A stretch of DNA of 64,000 nucleotides from assembly GCF_018417475.1 (NCBI RefSeq), contig NZ_CP054856.1:4185001-4249000 (forward strand), in the 5' to 3' direction. The notes below the pieces were generated by a model that saw only the letters and a list, made by a program, of their open reading frames with translations, made no database searches and was not told the origin of the DNA. This DNA comes from Novosphingobium decolorationis (GTDB lineage: Bacteria > Pseudomonadota > Alphaproteobacteria > Sphingomonadales > Sphingomonadaceae). The translations under genes and the position numbers were made by a program. This document shows positions 7,877 through 16,660 of the stretch, piece after piece; the stretch's first letter is position 1, and each line of letters opens with the position of its first letter.

Positions 7877-10015
7877 ATGCGCAATATCCTTCGTTGGACG
7901 ACAGCCCTGTCGGTCCTCGCGGCCTCGCCTGCTTTCGCGAATGAACTGACCGACACGAACTATCCCGACACCCGGCGCGGCGACGTTGTCGAGACGCTGT
8001 TCGGGGAAAAGATTGCGGACCCCTACCGCTGGCTTGAAAACGATGTGCGCGAGGACAAGGAAGTTGCCGACTGGGTGGCCCGTCAGAGCGCCTTCACCGA
8101 CAGTTATCTGAAGCAATTGCCGCAGCGGGGCTGGTTTGAGGAGAAGGTGCGCGGCCTTCTCGATTTCGAGCGCTTCGGGCTCCCGGACAAGGCGGGGAAG
8201 CGGTATTTCTACACGCGCAATTCAGGGCTTCTCAACCAGTCGCAGCTGTTCGTGCGCGATGGGCTGGATGGCGAGCCGCGCCTGCTGATCGATCCCAACA
8301 CCTGGGCGAGCGACGGGGCCACGGCGCTGTCGGGATGGACGCCGTCGAAGGAAGGTTCGTACCTCCTCTATAGCGTGCAGGATGGCGGCAGCGACTGGCG
8401 TATCCTTCACGTTCTGGATGTCGCGACCGGCAAAGTCCTCGAAGACGAGATCCGCTGGGTCAAGTTCTCGGACCTGGCCTGGGTGGGGGAGAAGGGCTTC
8501 CTCTATTCGCGCTATCCCGCGCCGGGTGAGGGCGAGGCCTTCCAGAGCGCCAATTACGACCACACGGTCTATTACCATGAACTGGGAACCCCCCAGTCGC
8601 AGGACGTGGTGGTCTACCGCACGCCCGAGCATCCCGAATACAATCACTCGGTCACAGCCACGCAGGATGGGCACTGGGCGATCGTCACCAGCAGCATTGG
8701 CACCGATGCGCGCTTCGAGATCCACGCGATTGATCTGACCAGCAAGGACTGGACGCCGCGGGTGGTTGTCGGCGGCTTTGACGATGCCTGGGAGCTCGTC
8801 GAGGGCATGGGCGACAAGCTCTGGTTCGTCACCAACAAGGACGCACCGCGAAAGCGGCTCGTCCAGATCGATCTGGGAAGCAAGACGCCGAAGATGCACG
8901 AGGTCGTGCCCCAAGCCGAGGACATCCTCGAGCGCGCGGGTATCGTGGGCAATCGCCTCGTCCTCAATTACATGCGTGATGCGGCTAGCCATGCGGTCAT
9001 CGTCGGTCTGGATGGCAAGAGCGCGCAGGAGTTCTCGCTGAGCGGGATCGGGACGGCCTCGGGCTTCCACGGCAAGCCGGGCGACCCGGAGACCTTCTAC
9101 TCCTTCACCAGCTTCAACCGCCCGCCTTCGATCTTCCGCATGAACATCGAGACGGGTGAGACCACGCCGTTTGCCGAGCCGGAGATGGACTTCGATCCCG
9201 AAGACTTCGCCATCGAGCAGCGTTTCTACGCCTCGAAGGACGGCACGAAGGTTCCGATGTTCATCGTGCGCCGCAAGGACGTGGTCGCAGCCGGCAAGCC
9301 GGTGCCGACGCTGCTCTATGGCTATGGCGGTTTCGATATTGCGCTCACGCCGGGCTTCTCGGCCTCGCGCATGGCCTGGATCCAGGCTGGCGGCGCCTAT
9401 GTCCTGGCGAACCTGCGCGGGGGCGGCGAGTATGGCCGTGCCTGGCACGACGCCGGACGGCGCGAGAACAAGCAGAACGTCTTTGATGATTTCATTGCGG
9501 CGGGCGAGTACCTGAAGGCGCAGGGGATCACGAGCGAAGACGGGCTGGCAATCAACGGTGGTTCCAACGGCGGCCTCCTGGTTGGCGCGGTGACGAACCA
9601 GCGCCCGGACCTTTTCGCGGCGGCTGTGCCGCAGGTCGGGGTCATGGACATGCTGCGCTTCGATCGCTTCACGGCGGGGCGCTACTGGGTCGATGACTTT
9701 GGCTATCCCGACAAGGAGGCCGACTTCCGGATCATCCGGCGCTATTCGCCCTACCACAACATCGCAGACGGGCAGGACTACCCGGCCGTGCTGGTGACGA
9801 CGGCGGATACCGATGACCGCGTGGTCCCGGGCCACTCGTTCAAGTATGCGGCGGCCATCCAGCATGCGGACCTGGGCGACAAGCCGCATCTCATCCGTAT
9901 CGAGACGCGGGCCGGCCATGGCTCGGGCAAGCCGACGGACAAGGTTATCGAGGAATCGGCGGATATCCTCTCGTTCATGGCGGAGTGGACAGGACTGGAG
10001 GTTCCGGAGTTCTGA
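7877..10015 (+). CDS. Secreted prolyl oligopeptidase (S9A)
   Basis: A 712-aa serine peptidase that cuts short peptides after proline. A signal peptide (residues 1-22, ending AFA-N) suggests a periplasmic location. The N-terminal beta-propeller starts at DPYRWLEND (near residue 46). The C-terminal alpha/beta-hydrolase domain carries the nucleophile in GGSNGG (Ser about 563), the Asp in DTDDRVVP (about 646) and the His in RAGHGSGKP (about 678), so the triad is complete. The ATG at 7877 has GGGAG ahead; an open frame upstream overlaps the rplQ terminator and is not used. Confidence 0.95.
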   Translation: MRNILRWTTALSVLAASPAFANELTDTNYPDTRRGDVVETLFGEKIADPYRWLENDVREDKEVADWVARQSAFTDSYLKQLPQRGWFEEKVRGLLDFERFGLPDKAGKRYFYTRNSGLLNQSQLFVRDGLDGEPRLLIDPNTWASDGATALSGWTPSKEGSYLLYSVQDGGSDWRILHVLDVATGKVLEDEIRWVKFSDLAWVGEKGFLYSRYPAPGEGEAFQSANYDHTVYYHELGTPQSQDVVVYRTPEHPEYNHSVTATQDGHWAIVTSSIGTDARFEIHAIDLTSKDWTPRVVVGGFDDAWELVEGMGDKLWFVTNKDAPRKRLVQIDLGSKTPKMHEVVPQAEDILERAGIVGNRLVLNYMRDAASHAVIVGLDGKSAQEFSLSGIGTASGFHGKPGDPETFYSFTSFNRPPSIFRMNIETGETTPFAEPEMDFDPEDFAIEQRFYASKDGTKVPMFIVRRKDVVAAGKPVPTLLYGYGGFDIALTPGFSASRMAWIQAGGAYVLANLRGGGEYGRAWHDAGRRENKQNVFDDFIAAGEYLKAQGITSEDGLAINGGSNGGLLVGAVTNQRPDLFAAAVPQVGVMDMLRFDRFTAGRYWVDDFGYPDKEADFRIIRRYSPYHNIADGQDYPAVLVTTADTDDRVVPGHSFKYAAAIQHADLGDKPHLIRIETRAGHGSGKPTDKVIEESADILSFMAEWTGLEVPEF

Positions 10016-10148
10016 TCGTTCAGGTAATGAGCGTATAACATGAACAATGGCTGATGTCCGGGTTCAGACGGGCATCAGCGCCTCCTTGCTACACCGCATC
10101 TGTCGCCGGGCATTGGGCCTGGCATGCAGAAACAAGGAGGAACGCCTC

Positions 10149-10670
10149 ATGCCCACCCTGAAGAAATCCGCTCTTGGCAAGGGACTGGTCGGGACCGTGG
10201 CGGTCGGCGCAATGGCGGCCTCCACGGCCACCCCGGCCATGGCGCGCGATGGCGGTGTCGATGCGGGCACGGTAATTGCCGGCGCGCTGGTCGTCGGCGG
10301 TATCGCCGCCCTGGCCGCGTCGGCCAGCAACGACCGGGACGGTTATGCCTACGGCCACCCGCGCGGGCGTGATCGTCGCTACGGTCGTGGTTTTCGCGGC
10401 GTGAGTTCGCGCGATGCGGTTGATCGCTGCGTTGCGGCGGCGACCCGCACGGCACATCGTTACAGCGGGCGCGCCCGAGTGACCGATATTCGCGACGTCG
10501 ACCGCAAGGACTATGGCTACAAGATCAAGGGCCGGATCGTGGTCGAAGACCGCCGCAGCGGGCGTTGGGATCGTCGCAGCCGGGTTGATAGCGGCAAGTT
10601 CACCTGCAAGGTGAATTATCGTGGAGGTCTGCGCGACCTCGACTTTTCGGGCATCCGCGGCCTGCGCTGA
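10149..10670 (+). CDS. Small secreted protein with glycine/alanine-rich membrane segment, unknown
   Basis: A protein of 173 aa preceded by a strong AAGGAGG Shine-Dalgarno. It has a signal peptide ending AMA-R, then an Ala/Gly-rich hydrophobic stretch (AGTVIAGALVVGGIAALAA, about residues 41-59), an Arg/Asp/Tyr/Gly-rich low-complexity linker and a C-terminal domain with two cysteines. The C-terminal layout (DAVDRCV...V.DI..VD...Y..KG.......F.CKV) recurs in the next gene. No function is recognised. Confidence 0.75.
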   Translation: MPTLKKSALGKGLVGTVAVGAMAASTATPAMARDGGVDAGTVIAGALVVGGIAALAASASNDRDGYAYGHPRGRDRRYGRGFRGVSSRDAVDRCVAAATRTAHRYSGRARVTDIRDVDRKDYGYKIKGRIVVEDRRSGRWDRRSRVDSGKFTCKVNYRGGLRDLDFSGIRGLR

Positions 10671-10781
10671 GGATGCGCTGCCCGCCTGTGCGGTTCAGCG
10701 CCGGGAAAGGCGCCTTGGCGCATCGGGAAAACTGCTGATTGGGACGGCGCGGATCGTGCGCGCCGATTGGGAACTCGAGTT

Positions 10782-11369
10782 ATGAAGATCCTGCGTTCGC
10801 GTACCAGTGCCTCGCTGGCTGCCCTGGCGGCCACGGTGATGACCGTTTCGCCCGCCATGGCGCATGGCTGGGGCCGCTATCCGGGCCCGCCGCGCCACCA
10901 CCACCATCGTGGCGGGGGCGGAGGCGGCCTGCTTGCTGGACTTCTGATCGGTGGCGGCCTTGTCGCCATTGCCAGCGCGGCAAGCAAATCCAATCGTCCC
11001 GAGCCCGTAGTCCAGCCTCGGGACGCTTATGAGGATGACGATTACGGCCGTGACTATGACCGCGGCGATGCCCGCCCGGCCTATCCCGGTGGCCCGGTGG
11101 CGGGCGATCCCGGCTATGCGGCGCCCTATGAGGACGACCGCTTTGGCGACGAGGTCGGGGCTTCGGGCTTCGGCATGGCGGTGGATACCTGCACCGACGA
11201 GGTCGAGGGCGGTTCGCGTTACAGCGTGCGCAGTGTCGACAAGGTGGACCGGATGAACGGCCGCGTCGCGGTCGAAGGGCGGCTCGCGGATGGCCGAGGG
11301 TTTGCCTGCAGCATCGACGATGAAGGGCGCGTGCGCTCGGTCGCGGTCGATGGCCGCGCGATGATCTAA
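10782..11369 (+). CDS. Small secreted protein, paralogue of its upstream neighbour
   Basis: A protein of 195 aa with a signal peptide (cleaved near PAMA-H), a His-rich run (HHHH), a Gly-rich hydrophobic segment (GLLAGLLIGGGLVAIASAA), a Tyr/Asp-rich linker and a C-terminal domain with two cysteines (AVDTCTDEV... and ...FACSIDDEG). The architecture matches the gene at 10149-10670 despite low identity, so the pair probably arose by duplication. It is probably attached to or in the envelope; the role is unknown. It is convergent with the TRIC-like gene. Confidence 0.72.
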   Translation: MKILRSRTSASLAALAATVMTVSPAMAHGWGRYPGPPRHHHHRGGGGGGLLAGLLIGGGLVAIASAASKSNRPEPVVQPRDAYEDDDYGRDYDRGDARPAYPGGPVAGDPGYAAPYEDDRFGDEVGASGFGMAVDTCTDEVEGGSRYSVRSVDKVDRMNGRVAVEGRLADGRGFACSIDDEGRVRSVAVDGRAMI

Positions 11370-11389
11370 GGTGCGCTGCGCCCCGGGGC

Positions 11390-12037
11390 TCAGGTTTGCC
11401 GGGGCGGGCTGTCGTCCTCGCCGCCGTGCGTGGGCAGGCCGATGGACCAGTGGATCGCGGCTCCGCGCAGGATGAACCCGGCCAGCGCGCCGCAGATCCA
11501 GGCGGTGATCGGCGAAATGTCGAGCGCGATGAGAAGCGCCGCACAGGCCGAAGCCAGAGCCGAAGCCGTGACGTAAAGCTCCGGGCGCATCAGGATCGAG
11601 GGTTGGCCTGCGATAACGTCGCGGATGATGCCGCCCGCACACCCTGTCATCACGCCCATCAGGAACGAGGGGACAGGGGGCACACCCCAACCCATAGCCT
11701 TGATCGTTCCCAGGACGGAATAGACGGCCATGCCCAGCGCGTCCGCCCAGACGAGGATCCGGGCGTTGTACCAGCGCGCCGGCGTGAACCAGGCAAGCGT
11801 TGCCACGGCGAGGCACACCGGCGCCACGAGCCGGTCATGGACCCAGAACACCGGCGCATCGATCAGGAGGTCGCGCACCGTTCCCCCGCCAACCCCCGCG
11901 ATCAGCGCAAAGAAGGCCACCGTGACGTAGCTTTGCTGGGTCCGTGTGCCCGAGAGCGCGCCGGAGAGGGCGAACAGGCCGATGGCGAAAAGGTCTACGG
12001 CGGCGGGCAGCACCGGCGTCTCGGGAGGCGTGATCAT
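11390..12037 (-). CDS. TRIC-type (UPF0126/YadS-like) cation channel family membrane protein
   Basis: An inner-membrane protein of 215 aa with about seven hydrophobic helices built as two repeats, each with a glycine-rich kink (GVGGGTVRDLL near residue 49 and GCAGGIIRDVI near residue 132). The G-G-x-x-R-D-(L/V) motif twice is the hallmark of this family, some members of which are trimeric intracellular cation channels. The transported ion is not known here. Confidence 0.88.
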   Translation of the reverse strand: MITPPETPVLPAAVDLFAIGLFALSGALSGTRTQQSYVTVAFFALIAGVGGGTVRDLLIDAPVFWVHDRLVAPVCLAVATLAWFTPARWYNARILVWADALGMAVYSVLGTIKAMGWGVPPVPSFLMGVMTGCAGGIIRDVIAGQPSILMRPELYVTASALASACAALLIALDISPITAWICGALAGFILRGAAIHWSIGLPTHGGEDDSPPRQT

Positions 12038-12201
12038 GGGTGTCTCTTATCACCCGTTCGGCATGGGACCTACCCTGCCGGGTACAACACGGCGCCATGT
12101 TCTGCGGAAACTTGTTTGCCCGCGTGAAAACACTAGGTTGAAGCCCTGCGTCCGGCGTCCCCCATTGCCGGTCTGACCCCGTCACATATGGATTTTCTCC
12201 C

Positions 12202-13878
12202 ATGTCCACCCGTACCGTACTTTCCTCCCTTGCCCTGCTGCTGGCGGGCACGGCCCTCGCGCCAAGCAGCGTTGCCATCGCGCAGACCTCCGCCGCCGAG
12301 GCACCGTACAATCTGGGCGCGGCCAAGGCCGCACTGGCGCCGGTTGAGATGGATGTCGACACCGCCTTTCTGAATGCCGAAGAGCGCAAGGTCGTGAACC
12401 TGCTGATCAAGGCCTCGGACCTTCTGAGCGAGGTCTATCTGCGCCAGCGCTACGACGCCAATCCCAAGGTCCGCATGGCCATCGCGCGCAACCGCCGTGC
12501 GGACCGCGACCTCCTGCTGGAGATGTTCGACCGCAATTTCGGACCTTGGGACGAGATGTCCGAACTCCATCCCTTCTGGGGCGGCGAGGCCATGCCCGAA
12601 GGTGCGGGTTTCTATCCCACCGACCTGACCCGTGAGGAACTGGAAGCCTATGTCACAGCCCATCCGGATGCGAAGGAGGCGCTGCTCAGCCCTTATACCG
12701 TGGTGCGCCGCGATGGTGAGGCACTGGTCGCCATTCCCTATTCAAAGGCCTATGCGCAATGGCTGCTGCCCGCCGCGCAGCTTCTGGAGGAGGCCGCGGC
12801 CATCACCCGCAATCCCAGCCTCAAGCGCTTCCTGTCGCTGCGCGCCAAGGCCTTCCTCTCGGACGATTACTATGAGAGCGAACTGGCCTGGATGGACCTG
12901 GAGGACACGCCGATCGAAGTCGCCATCGGCCCTTACGAGGTCTACACCGACCGCCTGATGGGCACGAAGACCGCGTTCGAGAGCTTCGTGACGCTGAAGA
13001 ACCCGGAAGAATCGGCCGCGCTCGCCAAGTACAAGAAGTACCTGCGCGACATGGAGGCGAACCTGCCGATCCCGGACGAGGTCAAGAACTTCCAGCGCGG
13101 CTTTGCCAGCCCCATCGTCGTCTCCGAACAGGTTCACGGCGGGGGCGACAACGTGCCGGGTGCGCCCACCATCGCCTTCAACCTCCCCAACGACGAGCGC
13201 GTGCGCGAGGCCAAGGGGGCCAAGAAGGTGATCCTCTCCAACGTCCTTGGCGCCAAGTTCGACCGCATCCTGAAGCCCATGGCCCCGATCGTGCTCGAAC
13301 CCGACCAGGCCGCGTTCGTCGCGCGCAAGTACATGCAGTACGAGACGCTGTTCCACGAACTCTCGCACAGCCTCGGGCCAGGGACGATCACTGTCGATGG
13401 CGAGGAGACGACCGTCAACGCGCGCCTCAAGGAGCAGGCCTCGGCGCTGGAAGAGGCCAAGGCCGATGTCGCGGGTGTCTGGAACATCCTGTTCATGATG
13501 GACAAGGACGAGATCCCGGCGGGCGAGCGCGACCAGCTGTTCGCCACCTACTTCACCGGCATCTTCCGCTCGGTACGCTTCGGCGCGGTGGAAGCGCACG
13601 GGAAGGGCGCTGCGCTCCAGTACGGCTACCTCCAGGCCAAGGGGGCGTTTCGTTTTGATGACGGCGCCGGGCGCTTCGTGATCGACGATGCGCGCATGGA
13701 AGCGGGCCTTCGCGATCTTTTGCACGACATCCTGATGCTGCAGGCGAGGGGCGATTATGAGGGCACCAAAGCCTTCATGGGCACCTGGGCCAGGCTTGAT
13801 GGCCATGCGGAGGAGGCGATTGCCGCGATGGGCGATGTGCCCGTCGACATTCTCCCGATCTATCCCAGCGAAGTCTGA
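12202..13878 (+). CDS. Secreted M49-like zinc peptidase (dipeptidyl-peptidase III family)
   Basis: A protein of 558 aa with a signal peptide (residues 1-27). The zinc site is HELSHSLG near residue 393, with the second glutamate in EEAKAD about 30 residues later (near 424), in the manner of the M49 family (HExxGH ... EExRAD). This family cleaves dipeptides from N-termini. The first motif is of the shorter HExxH kind, as in bacterial members often labelled Zn-dependent hydrolase. An alternative is a non-peptidase homologue. It stands alone between divergent and convergent neighbours. Confidence 0.78.
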   Translation: MSTRTVLSSLALLLAGTALAPSSVAIAQTSAAEAPYNLGAAKAALAPVEMDVDTAFLNAEERKVVNLLIKASDLLSEVYLRQRYDANPKVRMAIARNRRADRDLLLEMFDRNFGPWDEMSELHPFWGGEAMPEGAGFYPTDLTREELEAYVTAHPDAKEALLSPYTVVRRDGEALVAIPYSKAYAQWLLPAAQLLEEAAAITRNPSLKRFLSLRAKAFLSDDYYESELAWMDLEDTPIEVAIGPYEVYTDRLMGTKTAFESFVTLKNPEESAALAKYKKYLRDMEANLPIPDEVKNFQRGFASPIVVSEQVHGGGDNVPGAPTIAFNLPNDERVREAKGAKKVILSNVLGAKFDRILKPMAPIVLEPDQAAFVARKYMQYETLFHELSHSLGPGTITVDGEETTVNARLKEQASALEEAKADVAGVWNILFMMDKDEIPAGERDQLFATYFTGIFRSVRFGAVEAHGKGAALQYGYLQAKGAFRFDDGAGRFVIDDARMEAGLRDLLHDILMLQARGDYEGTKAFMGTWARLDGHAEEAIAAMGDVPVDILPIYPSEV

Positions 13879-13924
13879 CGACGCGCGCCCGGCGAACCCA
13901 GGTCGCCGGGCGCAGTCCTTGCGC

Positions 13925-14854
13925 TCAGAGCGCCCACCACAAATAGCCGGTGATCGTGCCGAGCGAGAGGATCGTGGAGAGAAGCACGGTGCGCGCGGTC
14001 ACATCGGCCTCGCGGCCATAGAATTCGGCCAGCATGAACGGGCCGGTGCCGGTCGGCAGGGCCGAGAGGATGACGGCGGCGTGGATAGCCATCGGGTCGA
14101 TCTGGAAGACCCGGGCCGCCAGAAACCAGACAGCCACGGGCTGTGCGATCAGTTTGACCGCGATCAGCCCCGCGATCCGGCCCCTGGGCGCGGGCGCAGG
14201 GCTTCGCTCCGCCGCGAGGAACAATCCGAGGGCAACCAGCGCGCAGGGCGAGGCGGCCGCGCCCAGCATCGTGAGGAAACTGTCGAGCGGATCGGGCACG
14301 GCCAGCCCCGTGATCGGGAACACGCTGGCGGCAAGCGGTGCGGCGACAAGCGGATTGGCAAGCACCCGGCGCGCGACCTTGATGGCGAGCTTGCCCGGAG
14401 TCGCCGCCTTCTGGGTCGCGGCTTCGATCAGCACGATGCCGATGGCGAAAACCACGCACACGGTCATCAGGACCGAAAGCAATGTCAGCGAACGTGCCTC
14501 GCTCCCCAGCACGACGGCGATGATGGGAAAGCCCATGTAGCCGTTGTTCGCGTAGCTCGAATTGAGGCCGTCGATGGCCGCATCGGCGAGGCCGTGGCGC
14601 AGGCGCGCAAGGATCGTGAAGACGAAGGTGCCCAGAGTGCCCAGCGCCAGCGCGGCCATGAAGCCGGGGTGCCATAGCTGCGCAGGCTGGGCCTTGGCGA
14701 CGATCTCGAAGAGGAGCGCGGGCAGCGCCAGCCAGACGACGAAGCGGTTGAGCTCGCGTGTTGCCTGGGGGCCCAGCGCCTTCAGATGGCGCGCCAGCCA
14801 ACCGGCGAAGATCAGGCCGAAGACCGGGAGGACGGTCAGCAGGGGTGTGAGCAT
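13925..14854 (-). CDS. AEC (auxin efflux carrier) family permease
   Basis: A protein of 309 aa with ten predicted membrane helices arranged as two five-helix halves. Family cues are the LNRFVVWLALPALLF start, the broken helix N-S-S-Y-A-N-N-G-Y-M-G-F-P and ALPTGTGPFMLAEFYG near the end. Bacterial members export or import dicarboxylates such as malate or malonate; the substrate here is unknown. The outer-membrane protein at 14879-15652 lies just upstream on the same strand. Confidence 0.9.
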   Translation of the reverse strand: MLTPLLTVLPVFGLIFAGWLARHLKALGPQATRELNRFVVWLALPALLFEIVAKAQPAQLWHPGFMAALALGTLGTFVFTILARLRHGLADAAIDGLNSSYANNGYMGFPIIAVVLGSEARSLTLLSVLMTVCVVFAIGIVLIEAATQKAATPGKLAIKVARRVLANPLVAAPLAASVFPITGLAVPDPLDSFLTMLGAAASPCALVALGLFLAAERSPAPAPRGRIAGLIAVKLIAQPVAVWFLAARVFQIDPMAIHAAVILSALPTGTGPFMLAEFYGREADVTARTVLLSTILSLGTITGYLWWAL

Positions 14855-14878
14855 GGGAGCAGTCTTGCGCGTGGCGGA

Positions 14879-15652
14879 TCAGAAGGAGACGCGCATGTAG
14901 CCCGCGAGACGCGTGCCGGTGTGCCGATCCCAGTAGCGCGTGTCGCGCGCGGCGTCCTGATTGATGCTGGTTCCGCTCAGTTCCATGCCGATCGCGAAGT
15001 TGAGGCGCGAGCGTTCCACCGCGAGATACCAGTTGGTGTAGTCGCCATCGGGGCGCAGGCGTACGGCGCGCTCGGCATCGTTGGTGGATCCGATGGTCTG
15101 GCCGATCCCGGCGTAGAGGGCGAGGGGGCTGCCCGGAATGCCCGCGCCGATGTCGGCGGACAGGTAAAGGTTGTCGCCGCCGATGGCGTCCTGCGAGGGG
15201 GCGTAGCTGGCGCCGAGCGTCAGCCAGGCGGGGCCCAGCGTGCGCGAGACCGAGCCTTCGATCTCGACGTAGTCAAGCTCGCCCGCATCGATGAAGACGT
15301 GCCCGCGCGCACCGGCCGAGAAATCCCAGCCATTGCTGGAGGTGACGTACTTGGGGGCGATCTCGATGCCCAGCTCACTTCCGCCGTGACGGCGCGCGCC
15401 GCGCAGCGTGGTGGCGTTGGCGTCAACCACGATGTGCGAGGTGATGGGGAGCGAACCGTCGACCTGGAGGGCGAGTTCGCCCTCGCTGTCGCTGATGCCA
15501 CGGCTGCGCATGTCGGTGCGCGCCTCGAGCGCCGCGCTGGCCGTGCGCATTGCTTGCGCATGGGCCTGGCCGGGAGCGGCGAAAGTGGTCAGGGAGAAAA
15601 GCGAAGCCGCGAGAACTGCGGCAGAAAATGTACGCACCATGCCGCTTCGCAT
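14879..15652 (-). CDS. TorF/TIGR02001-like outer-membrane beta-barrel protein
   Basis: A protein of 257 aa with a long signal peptide (cleavage near AHA-Q). The rest alternates as amphipathic strands and ends with an aromatic residue (RVSF), as barrels do. The opening strand ASAALEARTDMRSRGIS matches the 'F-x-x-x-(Y/M)-R-x-R-G-I-S' opening of the putative porin family TIGR02001/TorF. The start may instead be the Met four codons later. The role is probably uptake of small solutes, by family only. Confidence 0.7.
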   Translation of the reverse strand: MRSGMVRTFSAAVLAASLFSLTTFAAPGQAHAQAMRTASAALEARTDMRSRGISDSEGELALQVDGSLPITSHIVVDANATTLRGARRHGGSELGIEIAPKYVTSSNGWDFSAGARGHVFIDAGELDYVEIEGSVSRTLGPAWLTLGASYAPSQDAIGGDNLYLSADIGAGIPGSPLALYAGIGQTIGSTNDAERAVRLRPDGDYTNWYLAVERSRLNFAIGMELSGTSINQDAARDTRYWDRHTGTRLAGYMRVSF

Positions 15653-15661
15653 AACGTGCTA

Positions 15662-16090
15662 TCAGCGCGCGGCCAAGGACCTCGCGGCGCTGATCGTGGC
15701 CGCCACGTGAGGCCGGTCTTCCTGCGCGGTGAGCGCGAGTTGCTCGTTGATGTCGGCAGAGGTCTTCGCGACAAGATCGGCGTGCATGGTGTCGCGTGCG
15801 ACGCAGCGTCCGGCGCGGGTGTGCGAGACTTCGCGGGTGCCCGGCAGCATGGCGCTGATCGCCTTGCCCGAGGCGGAGTCGGTGATGCGGCGTTCGATGG
15901 TGACGAGGCCCGAGACCTCGCAGCGCTTCATCCCGCGGCGGCCTGCGGGTGCAACGCCGATCTGGCGGGCCGAGGATTCGACGTGGGCGACATAGGAGAC
16001 CGTGTAGGCCTTGCCGTTCTGCTCATGCTCGACCGTGTGGACGGGAGCCATGGCTGCGGCGGCGGCGAGGGTGATGGCGAGAAGGCTCAT
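15662..16090 (-). CDS. Secreted 142-aa protein of unknown function
   Basis: It starts MSLLAITLAAAAAMAPVHT with a clear signal peptide and an AAGGAT ribosome-binding site just upstream. The mature part has two cysteines (KRCEVSG, GRCVARD), which could form a disulfide, and is mostly beta-strand by pattern. It lies 9 bp upstream of the outer-membrane protein gene on the same strand, so the two are probably co-transcribed. No family is recognised. Confidence 0.72.
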   Translation of the reverse strand: MSLLAITLAAAAAMAPVHTVEHEQNGKAYTVSYVAHVESSARQIGVAPAGRRGMKRCEVSGLVTIERRITDSASGKAISAMLPGTREVSHTRAGRCVARDTMHADLVAKTSADINEQLALTAQEDRPHVAATISAARSLAAR

Positions 16091-16271
16091 AAGGATCCTT
16101 GCTTGGTGCGGTGCACGTGACTGGCGAGAGGTGGGCGACTGCCCGGGAGAGGCCCGGCCTAGGCCGCACGGCGGCGTCCCGGTCAACGCGGGCGACCGGC
16201 TTCCTTCGCACAGTGAGAGAAAGGGAGGGCCCCGGCGTCCGGGAATGCGGACGACCGGACACCGGGGCTGC

Positions 16272-16302
16272 GGCCCCTGGCGCTGCGTACACGCCAGAGG
16301 CC
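16272..16302 (-). other. Hairpin downstream of the small ORF
   Basis: An 11-bp stem (16272-16282 with 16292-16302, one mismatch) around a 9-nt loop. It has no T-run, so terminator function is uncertain. The rest of 16091-16600 shows no other gene. Confidence 0.4.
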
Positions 16303-16317
16303 GCGGGGGGTGAGGCG

Positions 16318-16407
16318 CTACCGGTTGATGGATGGCGCGGCCGGGCAGGTCCTGTTCGGGGACGCGGCGAGGGGCCTGGGGATCGGCTGCAGTGAAGCCA
16401 TCGACAT
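16318..16407 (-). CDS. Possible 29-residue small protein/peptide
   Basis: ATG at 16407 opens a 29-codon frame beginning MSMASLQPIPRPLAAS and ending PAAPSINR, rich in proline and serine with a single cysteine. A GGGAGAGAG ribosome-binding site lies at ideal distance. A GC-rich hairpin (16272-16302) follows the stop. It is too short for most gene callers. No homologue is claimed. Confidence 0.4.
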   Translation of the reverse strand: MSMASLQPIPRPLAASPNRTCPAAPSINR

Positions 16408-16603
16408 CGTACTCTCTCCCAAAAGCAATAGCGCGCTCAATACATGGGCATGTGTGCCTTTTGTTTGAGCACCCTTTGCGTATCGTGTGGGCAATTCCGC
16501 AATGTTTCTGGATCGAAAGAATGATTGGCCTTGTTTCACAAGGCTGGCTGCGTTGCGCACGTGAAGCCCCGTTTGGGCAGGGATGGTGCGGGCACCAGAC
16601 ATG

Positions 16604-16636
16604 AAAAAAGGGCGGCGCCAGCGGCACCGCCCTTTT
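16604..16636 (-). terminator. Intrinsic terminator after lpd
   Basis: A 10-bp stem (16606-16615 with 16627-16636), extended by CGCC/GGCA pairing. On the minus strand the stem runs into a T-run (A-run 16604-16609 on plus). It ends the TCA cluster transcript. Confidence 0.88.
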
Positions 16637-16660
16637 CAGCTGTTTCGTAGGGACGCTCGA

